Assembly: GCF_000972495.1 (NCBI RefSeq)
Contig: NZ_LATM01000012.1
Coordinates: forward strand, 1-64,000
Length of the DNA stretch: 64,000 nt
Source of the DNA: Hymenobacter terrenus
GTDB lineage: Bacteria; Bacteroidota; Bacteroidia; Cytophagales; Hymenobacteraceae
Reading direction: 5' to 3'
Shown one piece after another: positions 17,301-25,760 of the stretch. The translations under genes and the position numbers were made by a program. The first letter of the stretch is position 1, and each line of letters begins with the position of its first letter. The notes beneath the pieces were generated by a model. That model saw only the letters and a program-made list of their open reading frames with translations, was not told the DNA's origin and did no database searches.

Positions 17301-17744
17301 TTATTCAGCAAAAGGAGAGTCGCCTTTGATGGTAATACCCATGCTGCGGGCCGTACCTGCCACCTGCTTCATAGCTGCTTCCACCTTGAAGGCGTTCAGG
17401 TCAACCATTTTAGTTTCGGCGATGGTGCGCACTTGGTCCCACGTCACGGAACCCACTTTGTTGCGGTTTGGCTCTTTCGAACCGCTCTGCAACTTGGCAG
17501 CTTCCATGAGCAGCACCGGAGCCGGGGCCGTCTTCACTACAAAGTCGAATGACTTGTCAGTGTACATGGTGATGAGTACAGGACAAACTTGGCCGGCTTT
17601 ATCTTGGGTGCGAGCGTTAAACTGCTTGCAAAACTCCATGATATTCAAGCCTTTGCTACCAAGTGCAGGTCCTACCGGCGGCGAAGGGTTCGCGGCGCCT
17701 CCCTTTATCTGCAGACGCAGATAACCTCTGATTTCTTTGGCCAT
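17301..17744 (-). CDS. rplK: 50S ribosomal protein L11
   Basis: 147-residue L11 (uL11) of the GTPase-associated centre. The Pro-rich N-terminal motif GGAANPSPPVGPALGSKGLN and the C-terminal rRNA-binding segment GSVTWDQVRTIAETKMVDLN, ending AGTARSMGITI, are as expected. It begins about 206 bases downstream of the nusG stop, and this gap holds a very large perfect hairpin, so its link to nusG on one message is uncertain. Confidence 0.97.
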   Translation of the reverse strand: MAKEIRGYLRLQIKGGAANPSPPVGPALGSKGLNIMEFCKQFNARTQDKAGQVCPVLITMYTDKSFDFVVKTAPAPVLLMEAAKLQSGSKEPNRNKVGSVTWDQVRTIAETKMVDLNAFKVEAAMKQVAGTARSMGITIKGDSPFAE

Positions 17745-17820
17745 TTGATTGTGTTGGCTGCGGCTCCTGCGTCGTAACTCGCACTTACCTCAGTTTGTAT
17801 AAACTCCTGTTTGGAAGCCC

Positions 17821-17846
17821 CGTCAGTTCGGAGTGAATAACTGACG
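17821..17846. other. small hairpin upstream of rplK
   Basis: Arms cgtcagtt (17821-17828) and aactgacg (17839-17846) are exact complements around a 10-base loop. It lies in the rplK leader, between the large nusG hairpin and the rplK start. A regulatory leader structure is possible. Confidence 0.45.
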
Positions 17847-17869
17847 TGGTTGTTCTAAGTATGATTAGC

Positions 17870-17950
17870 AACAACATCATGCCGAGCGTAACCAAGTCAT
17901 CTCGCGTACAGCGAGCGAGATGACTTGGTTACGCTCGGCATGATGTTGTT
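17870..17950 (-). repeat. perfect 36-base-arm hairpin directly after nusG
   Basis: Arms 17870-17905 and 17915-17950 are exact reverse complements with a 9-base loop (gtacagcga). The right arm touches the nusG stop codon (17951-17953). The stem is GC-balanced and far longer than a normal terminator; no long U-run follows on the minus strand. It would fold into an RNase III-type duplex in the nusG-rplK message. Its sequence is not shared with the other long palindromes in this window. Confidence 0.9.
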
Positions 17951-18517
17951 CTATGCTTCTTTTTCTACCTGAGTGTAGCTAAGTTCTACCGGCTGCGAAC
18001 GGCCGAAAATCTTCACGACTACATTGAGCTTCTTGCGCTCTTCAAATACCTCGTCCACGTTGCCAGAGAACCCATTGAATGGACCATCAACCACTTTCAC
18101 AAGTTCACCCACTACATAGGGCTTATCGAGGGTAGCATCAGCTTGCTGCTCGGCTTCATCTACAATGCCAAGGATACGGTTCACTTCTGAAATGTGCAGC
18201 GGAACAGGTTTGTTGTTCGTTGCGTCCTTCTTGTCTTTGTCGCCAAGAAAACCAATCACGCCGGGCGTACTGGTAATGATATGGTCAACTTCACCATGGC
18301 CGAGGTCGGCATGAATGATTATATAGCCCGGATAGAGGTTCCGCTCACGAACGCGCTTCTTGCCGTTGCGCATTTCAAACACCTTCTCTACCGGAATCAA
18401 TACTTGCGGAACAAGCTCGGTTAGGTTGTGCCGACCGAGCTCCGTTTCGAGATAGTTTTTGGCTTTCTTTTCCTGGCCGCTCACAGAGCGTACCACGTAC
18501 CATTTCAATTCGCCCAT
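17951..18517 (-). CDS. nusG: transcription termination/antitermination factor NusG
   Basis: 188 residues. The N-terminal NGN domain (WYVVRSVSGQEKKAKNYLE) binds RNA polymerase; PGYIIIHADL and TPGVIGFLG follow, and the C-terminal KOW domain (VKVVDGPFNGFSGNVDEV) is near residue 130. It is the general NusG rather than a RfaH-like specialist, judged by position next to secE and by the normal KOW sequence. It lies 12 bases after secE. A huge perfect hairpin begins at its stop codon. Confidence 0.96.
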   Translation of the reverse strand: MGELKWYVVRSVSGQEKKAKNYLETELGRHNLTELVPQVLIPVEKVFEMRNGKKRVRERNLYPGYIIIHADLGHGEVDHIITSTPGVIGFLGDKDKKDATNNKPVPLHISEVNRILGIVDEAEQQADATLDKPYVVGELVKVVDGPFNGFSGNVDEVFEERKKLNVVVKIFGRSQPVELSYTQVEKEA

Positions 18518-18529
18518 CTTAGACTTTGA

Positions 18530-18724
18530 TTAGCGAAAAGAATTATAAAATGCTTTAAGTACCGACTCAAAGCTTACGTCCATGATACCTACTACGACGG
18601 CAAACACGAGCGAACCAATCAGTACAAGGCCGGCGCTCTTCTGGAGTTCCGTCGTAGAAGGCCACGTTACGTTGTAGCGCATTTCCTCGATGGTGGCGCG
18701 GAAATAATTGCTCAGTTTGTCCAT
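18530..18724 (-). CDS. secE: preprotein translocase subunit SecE
   Basis: 64 residues with the short single-span form of SecE: an amphipathic N-terminal helix (LSNYFRATIEEMRYNVTWPS), the conserved WP turn, then one membrane segment (LVLIGSLVFAVVVGIMDVSF). It stabilises SecY in the inner-membrane translocon. It stands between tRNA-Trp and nusG, the standard bacterial order. The ORF in the alternative frame at 18567-18773 is an overlap artefact. Confidence 0.93.
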   Translation of the reverse strand: MDKLSNYFRATIEEMRYNVTWPSTTELQKSAGLVLIGSLVFAVVVGIMDVSFESVLKAFYNSFR

Positions 18725-18786
18725 TGTGATAAGAAAGACAGCGTCGCCGCTGAAATAACATGGAGCGGACCAACTGGCCCAGATAG

Positions 18787-18857
18787 CACGAGTGGAGAGA
18801 TTCGAACTCCCATCAAAGGTTTTGGAGACCTCTATTCTACCCTTGAACTACACTCGT
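18787..18857 (-). tRNA. tRNA-Trp(CCA)
   Basis: On the minus strand the acceptor arms ACGAGTG and CACTCGT pair over 7 bases, the T-arm is GGGAG-TTCGAAT-CTCTC, and the anticodon loop CTCCAAA carries CCA. CCA at the 3' end is not encoded. It is the first element of the secE-nusG transcript, 35 bases after the predicted start point. tRNA-Trp between tuf and secE is a common Bacteroidota arrangement. Confidence 0.95.
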
Positions 18858-18898
18858 TTGTAAACATTCCCGATGAGCGCATTTCGCTAAAGGGAGTG

Positions 18899-18929
18899 CA
18901 AAGGTAAGAGAAACAGAAGAGAAAACAAA
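18899..18929 (-). promoter_or_regulatory. promoter for tRNA-Trp-secE-nusG
   Basis: Minus strand: TTTG (18926-18929), 19 bases, TACCTTTG (18899-18906). This matches the Bacteroidota consensus, immediately downstream of the tuf terminator. Confidence 0.85.
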
Positions 18930-18950
18930 TACCCACTTCTGTTTCAGCGT

Positions 18951-18988
18951 AAAAAAGCCGCTCCCGAAGTATCGAGAGCGGCTTTTTT
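18951..18988 (-). terminator. terminator after tuf
   Basis: Perfect 13-base arms aaaaaagccgctc (18951-18963) and gagcggctttttt (18976-18988) with a 12-base loop. On the minus strand it ends in a U-run. It lies 18 bases past the tuf stop. Confidence 0.9.
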
Positions 18989-19005
18989 TACTAATAAGCC
19001 GGGGC

Positions 19006-20196
19006 TTAGTCGAGAACTTCCGTTACCTGACCAGCACCTACCGTACGGCCACCCTCACGGATAGCGAAGCGGAGGCCTTTCTCCATTGCCACCTTGTTGA
19101 TAAGTTCAACGGTGATGGTGATGTTGTCGCCGGGCATTACCATTTCAACGCCCTCGGGGAGGGAGATGATGCCAGTAACGTCGGTGGTACGCAGGTAGAA
19201 CTGCGGACGGTAGTTGTTGAAGAATGGCGTGTGACGACCACCTTCCTCTTTCGATAGAACGTAGACTTCAGCCTTGAATTTCTGGTGAGGAGTTACCGAG
19301 CCGGGCTTGCAGATAACCATGCCGCGACGGATGGCTTCTTTTTCAATACCGCGGAGCAACAGACCTACGTTGTCACCAGCTTCGCCACGGTCAAGGATTT
19401 TGCGGAACATTTCCACACCCGTAACCGTCGACTTCAGGCCGGCAGCAGCGCCCATGCCCAGGATGTCAACTTGCTCACCCGAGTTGATGATGCCGCGCTC
19501 GATACGACCAGTGGCAACGGTGCCACGGCCGGTAATCGAGAACACGTCCTCAACAGGCATCAGAAAGGGCAGGTCGGTCAGACGAGCGGGAATCGGAATG
19601 AACGAGTCAACCGCGTCCATCAGCTCGTTGATTTTGGGAACCCAGTTGGCATCGCCATTCAGGCCGCCGAGGGCCGAACCCTGGATAACCGGAATATTGT
19701 CGCCGTCGAAGTCGTAGAACGAGAGGAGTTCGCGGATTTCCATTTCCACCAGCTCGAGAAGCTCGGGGTCATCCACCATGTCCACTTTGTTCATGAACAC
19801 CACCAGCTGAGGTACACCTACCTGACGGGCGAGCAGGATGTGCTCACGGGTCTGGGGCATCGGGCCGTCGGTAGCAGCTACTACGAGGATAGCGCCGTCC
19901 ATTTGGGCAGCACCCGTTACCATGTTCTTCACATAGTCGGCGTGACCGGGACAGTCAACGTGGGCATAGTGACGGTTTTTGGTAGAGTACTCAACGTGAG
20001 CGGTGTTGATGGTGATACCACGCTCTTTTTCTTCGGGAGCATTGTCAATCGAAGAGAAGTCACGCTTTTCGGCCAAGCCCTGGTTGGCCAACACCATCGT
20101 GATAGCCGCGGTCAGAGTCGTTTTACCGTGGTCGACGTGGCCGATGGTACCGATGTTAACGTGCGGCTTAGACCGGTCGAAATTTTCTTTAGCCAT
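19006..20196 (-). CDS. tuf: translation elongation factor Tu
   Basis: 396-residue EF-Tu, which carries aminoacyl-tRNA to the ribosome. G1 is GHVDHGKT at residues 19-26, followed by RGITINTAHVEY, DCPGH and NKVDMVDD. Domains II and III have normal length, ending VGAGQVTEVLD. It is the only tuf in the window. It is transcribed with three tRNA genes upstream (Tyr, Gly, Thr), a known arrangement that couples tRNA and EF-Tu supply. Its own terminator separates it from the secE operon. Confidence 0.98.
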   Translation of the reverse strand: MAKENFDRSKPHVNIGTIGHVDHGKTTLTAAITMVLANQGLAEKRDFSSIDNAPEEKERGITINTAHVEYSTKNRHYAHVDCPGHADYVKNMVTGAAQMDGAILVVAATDGPMPQTREHILLARQVGVPQLVVFMNKVDMVDDPELLELVEMEIRELLSFYDFDGDNIPVIQGSALGGLNGDANWVPKINELMDAVDSFIPIPARLTDLPFLMPVEDVFSITGRGTVATGRIERGIINSGEQVDILGMGAAAGLKSTVTGVEMFRKILDRGEAGDNVGLLLRGIEKEAIRRGMVICKPGSVTPHQKFKAEVYVLSKEEGGRHTPFFNNYRPQFYLRTTDVTGIISLPEGVEMVMPGDNITITVELINKVAMEKGLRFAIREGGRTVGAGQVTEVLD

Positions 20197-20318
20197 TGTA
20201 AAGAGTAAAAAAAGAGGTGGTGAAGTGAATTTGATAGAATCGGACCCTACACCAAGAAAGCGAGACTCAGCCCCTACTGTAATAGAAAACTGTGCGTCGC
20301 TTGCCTGAGAGAACCGTG

Positions 20319-20346
20319 CCAGCTTTCTGATAATTCAGAAAGCTGG
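20319..20346. other. perfect hairpin between tRNA-Thr and tuf
   Basis: Arms ccagctttctga (20319-20330) and tcagaaagctgg (20335-20346) pair over 12 bases with a 4-base loop (taat). No U-run follows on the minus strand. Its place just after the tRNA-Thr 3' end suggests a tRNA processing or partial termination structure in the tRNA-tuf transcript. Confidence 0.6.
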
Positions 20347-20363
20347 ACTTTAATTGTAATCTG

Positions 20364-20435
<72 letters not shown>

Positions 20436-20452
20436 TTATTCTATTCAACTTG

Positions 20453-20525
20453 AGCGGGAGACGAGGTTCGAACCCGCGACCTGCAGCTTGGAAGGCTGCC
20501 GCTCTACCAACTGAGCTACTCCCGC
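20453..20525 (-). tRNA. tRNA-Gly(TCC)
   Basis: Acceptor arms GCGGGAG and CTCCCGC pair perfectly. The anticodon loop CTTCCAA carries TCC, and the T-loop has GGTTCGAACC. 73 nt without CCA. It is separated from tRNA-Thr by 17 bases. Confidence 0.95.
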
Positions 20526-20530
20526 GGAAT

Positions 20531-20610
20531 GGAGTCATAAATTAAAAATCATCAATCATGAGTTCTCATTGGAGACTCATAACTTCTAACCCATAATTTA
20601 TAACTCAAAT
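20531..20610. repeat. heptamer-like degenerate repeats between tRNA-Tyr and tRNA-Gly
   Basis: Two arms of AT-rich 7-base units: GTCATAA, ATTAAAA, ATCATCA, ATCATGA on one side and TCATAAC, TTCTAAC, CCATAAT, TTATAAC on the other. AGTCATAAATTA on the left is the near complement of TAATTTATAACT on the right. The style is the same as in the rpsL-rpsG and pyrH-frr spacers. Confidence 0.7.
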
Positions 20611-20612
20611 TG

Positions 20613-20692
20613 TGGGGGTAACAGGACTCGAACCTATGAACCCGAAGGAGGTGAGTTACAGTCACCCGCAATTGCCGCTATGCGATACCCCC
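20613..20692 (-). tRNA. tRNA-Tyr(GTA)
   Basis: Acceptor GGGGGTA/TACCCCC, anticodon loop CTGTAAC (GTA) and an enlarged variable arm (CTCCTTCGGG region), as expected for a class II tRNA; about 80 nt. It is the first gene of the tRNA-tuf unit. Confidence 0.93.
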
Positions 20693-20780
20693 AATTTTTG
20701 GTGCTTTCCGGCCGATTGCCGAGAGGCGAAACCCTTTCGTTTTTACCATTGCTGAGGCAGTAGTGTTTCGTAAGGAGTCG

Positions 20781-20811
20781 CAAAATTAAGGCTTTTCTGA
20801 CACCAGGCAAG
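20781..20811 (-). promoter_or_regulatory. promoter for tRNA-Tyr/Gly/Thr-tuf
   Basis: Minus strand: CTTG (20808-20811), 19 bases, TAATTTTG (20781-20788). The -7 box fits TAnnTTTG; the -33 box has one mismatch. Confidence 0.7.
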
Positions 20812-20864
20812 CGATGAGGCAAAAAAAGCTTCCTCTTTTTTGAAAAAACTACCCTTATGCGCTT

Positions 20865-23453
20865 TTACATAAGGTTATAAAAAGCCCTAAGCCGGTCGTC
20901 TGTTTCCTTTTCACGGATGTTCTGCAGCACGGCCTTCAGATTTGGCATCGTAGGTACGAGCATAGCTAAGCCCCGATATGCTCCTAAACGCACCTCGTAC
21001 CGAGTGGCATTGCGGGCGTAGTCTTCCAACATTTTAAGCCCCTTGTCGCGCTCCACTGGCGGTATATGGGTCATGAGTTTACCAAAGGATTGAAAGAAGG
21101 CGTAGAGGTCAGCCTCCGCCACGTCGGGCAGGCGGCGCAGGAACCATGGGTATTGGTCCAGCCCGCCATTGATGGAATAAAAACTAGCCAAAGCCAAGAT
21201 GAGTGGACCACTCGTGGTGTTTTCGAGTGCTGCGACTTGCTGACGAGAATTGGCATCCGGTCTTTTTGAAAGAACTTCAATGGCCGCCGCCGCTACTAAG
21301 GCAGAACTATCGGTAACCGCCTTGCCGTAGATTGGACCATAGTTACCGTCAGAGAGGGTACCTAGGGTAGCAATGGCTTGGGCGCGGACACGGGGGTTAG
21401 GGTCGGTGGTAGCGAGACGCTGAATGTCCTTACGCATGCCTTCGGGCTCGGGGCCGCGGTAGTGGCGGAGGTGGTCGAGCGCAGCGCGCCGGAGCGCCCA
21501 GAACTTATCGTTGAGAGCGCTGCGCAAGAGACTGCTCACGGCCAGCTCGGCAGTTTTGTTCTGCAACAGTTCCAGAACTTCAGATTTTTGACGATACCCC
21601 CGGGCGTGATGGAATTGGAAAAGCAATTCCTCTTGGCTGCGTTCCTCATCAAACTGGGCTAGCAGCTGGTTTTCGTTGTCAAATTTTACTAAACTGGGCT
21701 TCTGGCTGGCCGGTAGTAAGAATGTCTGGTCGGCTTTGGTGACGGTGATGCGGTGTTCGGTGGGTAGGTTGCCATTGGTCCAGACGGCTACGGTGGTGGG
21801 CAGACGAAATACGGGTTGGAATAAGGTGTCCTGCACCTGTTGCACGCGGAGAGCTATTTGGCCGCTGGTATAGGTATGAGTAATGCGCAATTCGGGATGG
21901 CCGCGCTGCATAAACCACTGGTTAAAGAACCACATTAAGTCCTCGCCGGTGGTTTCCTCAAAAGCCGTGCGCAGCTTTGAGATTTCGACCGCTGTTTGTT
22001 TGTTTTGGGTAAGGTAATGGTTCAGTGATGCGAAAAAGGCTTCGTCGCCAACATATTTTCGGAGCATGTGTAATACACGGCCACCCTTGTCGTAGGAGTG
22101 GCGGTCGAACATGTCTTCTCGGTTAGCATAACGGTATCGGATGAGGGGCTCGCGCTTGGCTTGAGCTTCTTCGAGGTAGTTATTGATTTTTGTTTCCTGA
22201 ACAAGGCCGGCTTCATCATCGCCGTACTTGTGCTCCGCCCAGAGGTATTCCGAATAATCAGCGAATGCCTCATTCAAGGGTAAATTGGCCCACGATTCAC
22301 CGGTTACATAATCGCCAAACCAATGATGGAATAGCTCGTGGGCAATGGTGGATTCAGCCGTTTGGTAACTGGCATCTATCAAATCCTGCCGGGTGGCTTG
22401 AATGGTAGCCCCGTGGGTAGTGGCGGTGGTATTTTCCATGGCACCGCTCACATAGTCGCGCACCGCAACTTGGGTATACTTCTCCCATGGATATTCTACT
22501 CCTAGCTTTTTGGAGTAGAAATCCATCATCTCGGGCGTGTGGCCGAATACGGCTCGGGCAGTAGCGGCGTACTGGGGCTCCACATAATAATCGACGGGCT
22601 TGCCATGCCAGGAATCATTCACGACCGTAAACTCACCGACTACCATTGTGGCCAAGTAGGGAGCGTGGGGTTCGCTGAGTTTCCAGATATCGGTACGAGT
22701 ACCGTCGGGGTTGGCTTTAGAGGAAATGAGCAAGCCATTGGAAAGCGTTTTAAACTGCTTTTCCACCGTCATGCTGATTTCCTGAGTCATGCGCTGGTTG
22801 GGTTTGTCAATGGTTGGAAACCAGCAGGAGTTGGCTTCGGTCTCGCCCTGCGTCCAGATTTGACGGGGCTTGTTCTTTTCCGTGCCTAGCGGATTGATAA
22901 AGTATAGTCCCTTGTCGGAAGTGATGGCCGCGGAGCCACCCTGGGGCAATTCATTGGGCTTGGCTACGTACGTGATGCGAACCTGGTAAGGCGTAGTGCG
23001 CGGATACGGGTGGTCGAGAGCAATAACGAGCTTGCGCCGATTGTAATTATAGTTGAGAGTCTTGTTCTTCTTGTCGCCGACTAGCTCAACTTTCTGGATT
23101 TCGAAGCCTTTAGCATCGAGCGCTACTTCGGTCTGCGGATAGAAGTGTGAGCGTAGTGTAAGGATGGCTGTTCCCAGCAATTGCTGCTTCTTATAGTCAA
23201 AGCGCACATCGAGCTTGGTATCCACCACGTCGGTGAGGATGGTGGCGGCAGGTTGCATGGGCGCTTCTGCCGGTAGCCAGGAAGGCACCACCAGACCAGT
23301 GCTTGCAGGAGCCGCAGCCGCGGCCGGAGCAGCCTTCTTATTAACGGGAGGTTTGGATGCGGGCTTACCTGCGCCGCGGGGCTGCGATTGAGCCGCAGCC
23401 AGCAAGTGAACAAATAAGAGCAGGCTGGTGAAGCCTGGAACCAAATACTTCAT
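20865..23453 (-). CDS. secreted M1-family aminopeptidase with HEAT-like C-terminus
   Basis: About 862 residues from MKYLVPGFTSLLLFVHLLAA, which reads as a signal peptide; the ORF could start 10 codons earlier but the signal fits better here. A Pro/Ala/Lys-rich linker leads to the M1 N-terminal beta domain, then the exopeptidase motif GAMEN and the zinc site HELFHHWFGDYVTG with the downstream ligand Glu in NEAFADY. The C-terminal 250 residues look like HEAT repeats (LRSALNDKFWALRRAALDHL). It would remove N-terminal residues from peptides in the periplasm or outside the cell. It is a single-gene unit facing the core operons' end. Confidence 0.9.
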   Translation of the reverse strand: MKYLVPGFTSLLLFVHLLAAAQSQPRGAGKPASKPPVNKKAAPAAAAAPASTGLVVPSWLPAEAPMQPAATILTDVVDTKLDVRFDYKKQQLLGTAILTLRSHFYPQTEVALDAKGFEIQKVELVGDKKNKTLNYNYNRRKLVIALDHPYPRTTPYQVRITYVAKPNELPQGGSAAITSDKGLYFINPLGTEKNKPRQIWTQGETEANSCWFPTIDKPNQRMTQEISMTVEKQFKTLSNGLLISSKANPDGTRTDIWKLSEPHAPYLATMVVGEFTVVNDSWHGKPVDYYVEPQYAATARAVFGHTPEMMDFYSKKLGVEYPWEKYTQVAVRDYVSGAMENTTATTHGATIQATRQDLIDASYQTAESTIAHELFHHWFGDYVTGESWANLPLNEAFADYSEYLWAEHKYGDDEAGLVQETKINNYLEEAQAKREPLIRYRYANREDMFDRHSYDKGGRVLHMLRKYVGDEAFFASLNHYLTQNKQTAVEISKLRTAFEETTGEDLMWFFNQWFMQRGHPELRITHTYTSGQIALRVQQVQDTLFQPVFRLPTTVAVWTNGNLPTEHRITVTKADQTFLLPASQKPSLVKFDNENQLLAQFDEERSQEELLFQFHHARGYRQKSEVLELLQNKTAELAVSSLLRSALNDKFWALRRAALDHLRHYRGPEPEGMRKDIQRLATTDPNPRVRAQAIATLGTLSDGNYGPIYGKAVTDSSALVAAAAIEVLSKRPDANSRQQVAALENTTSGPLILALASFYSINGGLDQYPWFLRRLPDVAEADLYAFFQSFGKLMTHIPPVERDKGLKMLEDYARNATRYEVRLGAYRGLAMLVPTMPNLKAVLQNIREKETDDRLRAFYNLM

Positions 23454-23550
23454 GCCAACAACGACGGGCGAAAAACGCCTCAATTTCTGAATTAATTTGA
23501 GATTTGGGCTACCTTTAACCCCCGCTTTCCTCCCATCCTATTCGCTTCAG

Positions 23551-24054
23551 ATGCTTCAAATCAGCACCGGCCCTGCTCAACTTTGGGAAGTTGACTACCG
23601 CGCCGCCGACATTATTACGCTCAATGGGCAGCCTTTTGCCTGGGACATAGCGGATTTGGGTGAAGGCCGGTTCCACGTGTTATACGAAGGTCGCTCATAT
23701 AATGCGGAAGTTGTGTCGGTAGAATACGCCACTAAAAACATTGTGTTAAAAATAAACGGGCAGCGTGTAGAGCTAAGCGCTAAGGACAGATTTGACCTGT
23801 TGCTTGAGCGCCTGGGAATGAGCAACGCAGCCGCCACCAAAGTGAACGAATTGAAGGCACCCATGCCCGGTCTCATCGTTGATATTCGGGTGACACCCGG
23901 GCAAAGTGTGCAAAAAGGCGACCCACTGCTGGTATTGGAAGCTATGAAGATGGAGAATATTCTGAAAGCTCCGGCTGATGGCACCGTGACCAAACTCAAT
24001 GTGAACTTGCGCGACAACGTGCAGAAGGGCCAAATGCTAGTGCAGTTTTCGTGA
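23551..24054 (+). CDS. biotin/lipoyl carrier protein (biotin carboxyl carrier)
   Basis: 167 residues from MLQISTGPAQLWEVDYRAAD; the ORF opens 18 codons earlier in a stretch lacking family character. The C-terminal 70 residues form a biotinyl domain: APMPGLIVDIRVTPGQSVQ, then the biotinylation site EAMKMEN (Lys in MKM) and an internal Gly-rich return ending KGQMLVQFS. The N-terminal half resembles the linker of stand-alone acyl-CoA carboxylase carrier subunits of Bacteroidota. No carboxylase or transferase subunit is adjacent, so the partner is unknown; methylmalonyl/propionyl-CoA carboxylase is a reasonable guess. Confidence 0.85.
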   Translation: MLQISTGPAQLWEVDYRAADIITLNGQPFAWDIADLGEGRFHVLYEGRSYNAEVVSVEYATKNIVLKINGQRVELSAKDRFDLLLERLGMSNAAATKVNELKAPMPGLIVDIRVTPGQSVQKGDPLLVLEAMKMENILKAPADGTVTKLNVNLRDNVQKGQMLVQFS

Positions 24055-24288
24055 TGCTTTACTAGTTTGTGCTCTTGCATGACTCCTGGTGAGCACCCAT
24101 AAACTGACGGCTTGCTTAACTGAATAGAAAGCTGATTGGACGTCATCGGTCTACGAGTTTTTACGCAAGGCCTGGGTAAATGAAAATATCAATAAACGAC
24201 AACAGCAACAGCACAACTAACTGACTTAATTCGCAGCCTCAAGTAACTAGGCTTGACGAGGAAAACACACTTTTACAACTTATACATT

Positions 24289-25086
24289 TTGAAATACAAC
24301 CGTATCCTCCTCAAGCTCAGCGGCGAAGCGCTGATGGGCCAGCAGCAGTACGGCATCGACGCCGAACGGCTGATGCAGTATGCCTCCGAAGTTAAATCGG
24401 TAGCCGCAACCGGTGTACAAGTTGCTGTCGTGATTGGCGGCGGTAACATTTACCGCGGTGTGGAAGCCGAAGCCTTTGGTCTCGACCGGGTGCAGGGCGA
24501 TTACATGGGCATGCTCGCCACGGTCATCAACTCAATGGCTCTGCAAAGCGCCTTGGAGAAACTGGAAGTGAGTACACGTCTGCTGTCGGGTCTCACCATT
24601 CAGCGGGTGTGCGAGCCATATATTCGGCGGCGCGCAGTGCGGCACCTAGAGAAGGGCCGCGTCGTGATTTTTGGGGCCGGTATCGGTTCGCCTTACTTCA
24701 CCACCGATTCGGCGGCGTCGTTACGAGCTATTGAGATAGAGGCTGACGTGGTGCTGAAGGGCACTCGCGTGGACGGCATCTATACGGCCGACCCAGAGAA
24801 GGACCCCACGGCCACGCGCTATACCGAAATCACCTTTGACGAGGTGTTAAACAAGAATTTGAACGTGATGGATATGACCGCCTTCACGCTCTGCAAGGAG
24901 AATAATTTGCCCATAATCGTATTTGATATGAACACCCCGGGCAACTTGGAGCGTTTGCTGAATGGGGAATCTATGGGCACGTTGGTTAGTAGTGGCACAG
25001 GAATTCACGATGGCAAAAAGCCGATTGTCGCCCCCACCCTCAATCCTTTGCAGCCCCTAGTAGGCAACCAACCCGAGCAAGCGTAA
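24289..25086 (+). CDS. pyrH: UMP kinase
   Basis: Phosphorylates UMP to UDP in pyrimidine synthesis. The start is placed at a TTG giving a KYNRILLKLSGEALMG N-terminus, the usual beginning of the family; an upstream TTG at 24253 adds 12 unlikely residues. Motifs of the amino-acid-kinase fold are VAVVIGGGNIYRG, the GDYMGMLATVINSMAL helix, and the nucleotide-binding VLKGTRVDGIYTADPEKDP. The C-terminus is about 25 residues longer than E. coli PyrH (GKKPIVAPTLNPLQP). It is followed by frr, the normal partner, through an 88-base repeat-filled spacer. Confidence 0.94.
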   Translation: MKYNRILLKLSGEALMGQQQYGIDAERLMQYASEVKSVAATGVQVAVVIGGGNIYRGVEAEAFGLDRVQGDYMGMLATVINSMALQSALEKLEVSTRLLSGLTIQRVCEPYIRRRAVRHLEKGRVVIFGAGIGSPYFTTDSAASLRAIEIEADVVLKGTRVDGIYTADPEKDPTATRYTEITFDEVLNKNLNVMDMTAFTLCKENNLPIIVFDMNTPGNLERLLNGESMGTLVSSGTGIHDGKKPIVAPTLNPLQPLVGNQPEQA

Positions 25087-25087
25087 G

Positions 25088-25170
25088 AAATTTTGAATGT
25101 TGAGTTTTGGACTCTCTAAATTCGACTCAACGGACATTCAGCATTCAACCTTTAAAATTCAATACCTCCA
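25088..25170. repeat. heptamer-like degenerate repeats as an inverted pair (pyrH-frr spacer)
   Basis: The right arm reads as 7-base steps ACATTCA, GCATTCA, ACCTTTA, AAATTCA. The left arm (TTTTGAATGTTGAGTTTTGG) is of the complementary type. The spacer can fold into an imperfect hairpin between two co-transcribed essential genes. Confidence 0.7.
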
Positions 25171-25174
25171 AAAG

Positions 25175-25738
25175 ATGGACGAAGAAATTCAGTTTTACCT
25201 CGATGAGCTCGCTGAATCGATGGGCAAAGCCCTGGCGCACGTGAATGTGGAAATGAGCCGCATCCGGGCGGGCAAGGCTTCTCCGGCCATGCTCGATGGC
25301 CTGCGCGTTGACTATTACGGCACTCCCACGCCGGTGAGCCAAGTGGCTACCATCACGGCGCCCGATGCCCGCTCGCTGCTCATCAAGCCTTGGGAAAAAA
25401 ACATGATTGGCGAAGTAGCCAAGGCCATCAAGAATAGCGATTTGGGACTGAACCCGGTATCCGACGCGGAGGGGGTGCGTCTCAATATCCCGGCTATGAC
25501 CGAGGAGCGGCGGCGGGAACTGGTGAAGCAAGCCAAAAATGAATCGGAAGCTGGTAAAGTCCGGGTGCGCGGTATTCGCAAAGATGTGAACGAAGCCCTG
25601 CGTAAGCTGCTGAAAGAAGGGGCATCGGAGGACGCCATCAAAGTAGCGGAAGAGAAGGTGCAGAAAACAACTGATACCTATATTGCCGAAGTGGAAAAGA
25701 CGCTCAGCAAGAAGGAATCGGAGATTATGACCATCTGA
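25175..25738 (+). CDS. frr: ribosome recycling factor
   Basis: 187 residues from MDEEIQFYLDELAESMGKAL; the ORF's earlier start would read through the repeat spacer. RRF with EF-G splits post-termination ribosomes. Conserved pieces are RAGKASPAMLDGLRVDYYGT, PTPVSQVATITAPDARSL, the PWEKNMIGEVAKAIKNSDLG segment and RRRELVKQAKNESEAGKVRV. Length matches the 185-residue norm. It is followed at once by a strong terminator. Confidence 0.96.
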   Translation: MDEEIQFYLDELAESMGKALAHVNVEMSRIRAGKASPAMLDGLRVDYYGTPTPVSQVATITAPDARSLLIKPWEKNMIGEVAKAIKNSDLGLNPVSDAEGVRLNIPAMTEERRRELVKQAKNESEAGKVRVRGIRKDVNEALRKLLKEGASEDAIKVAEEKVQKTTDTYIAEVEKTLSKKESEIMTI

Positions 25739-25760
25739 TTCGGTTTAGTACTACGTGAGA

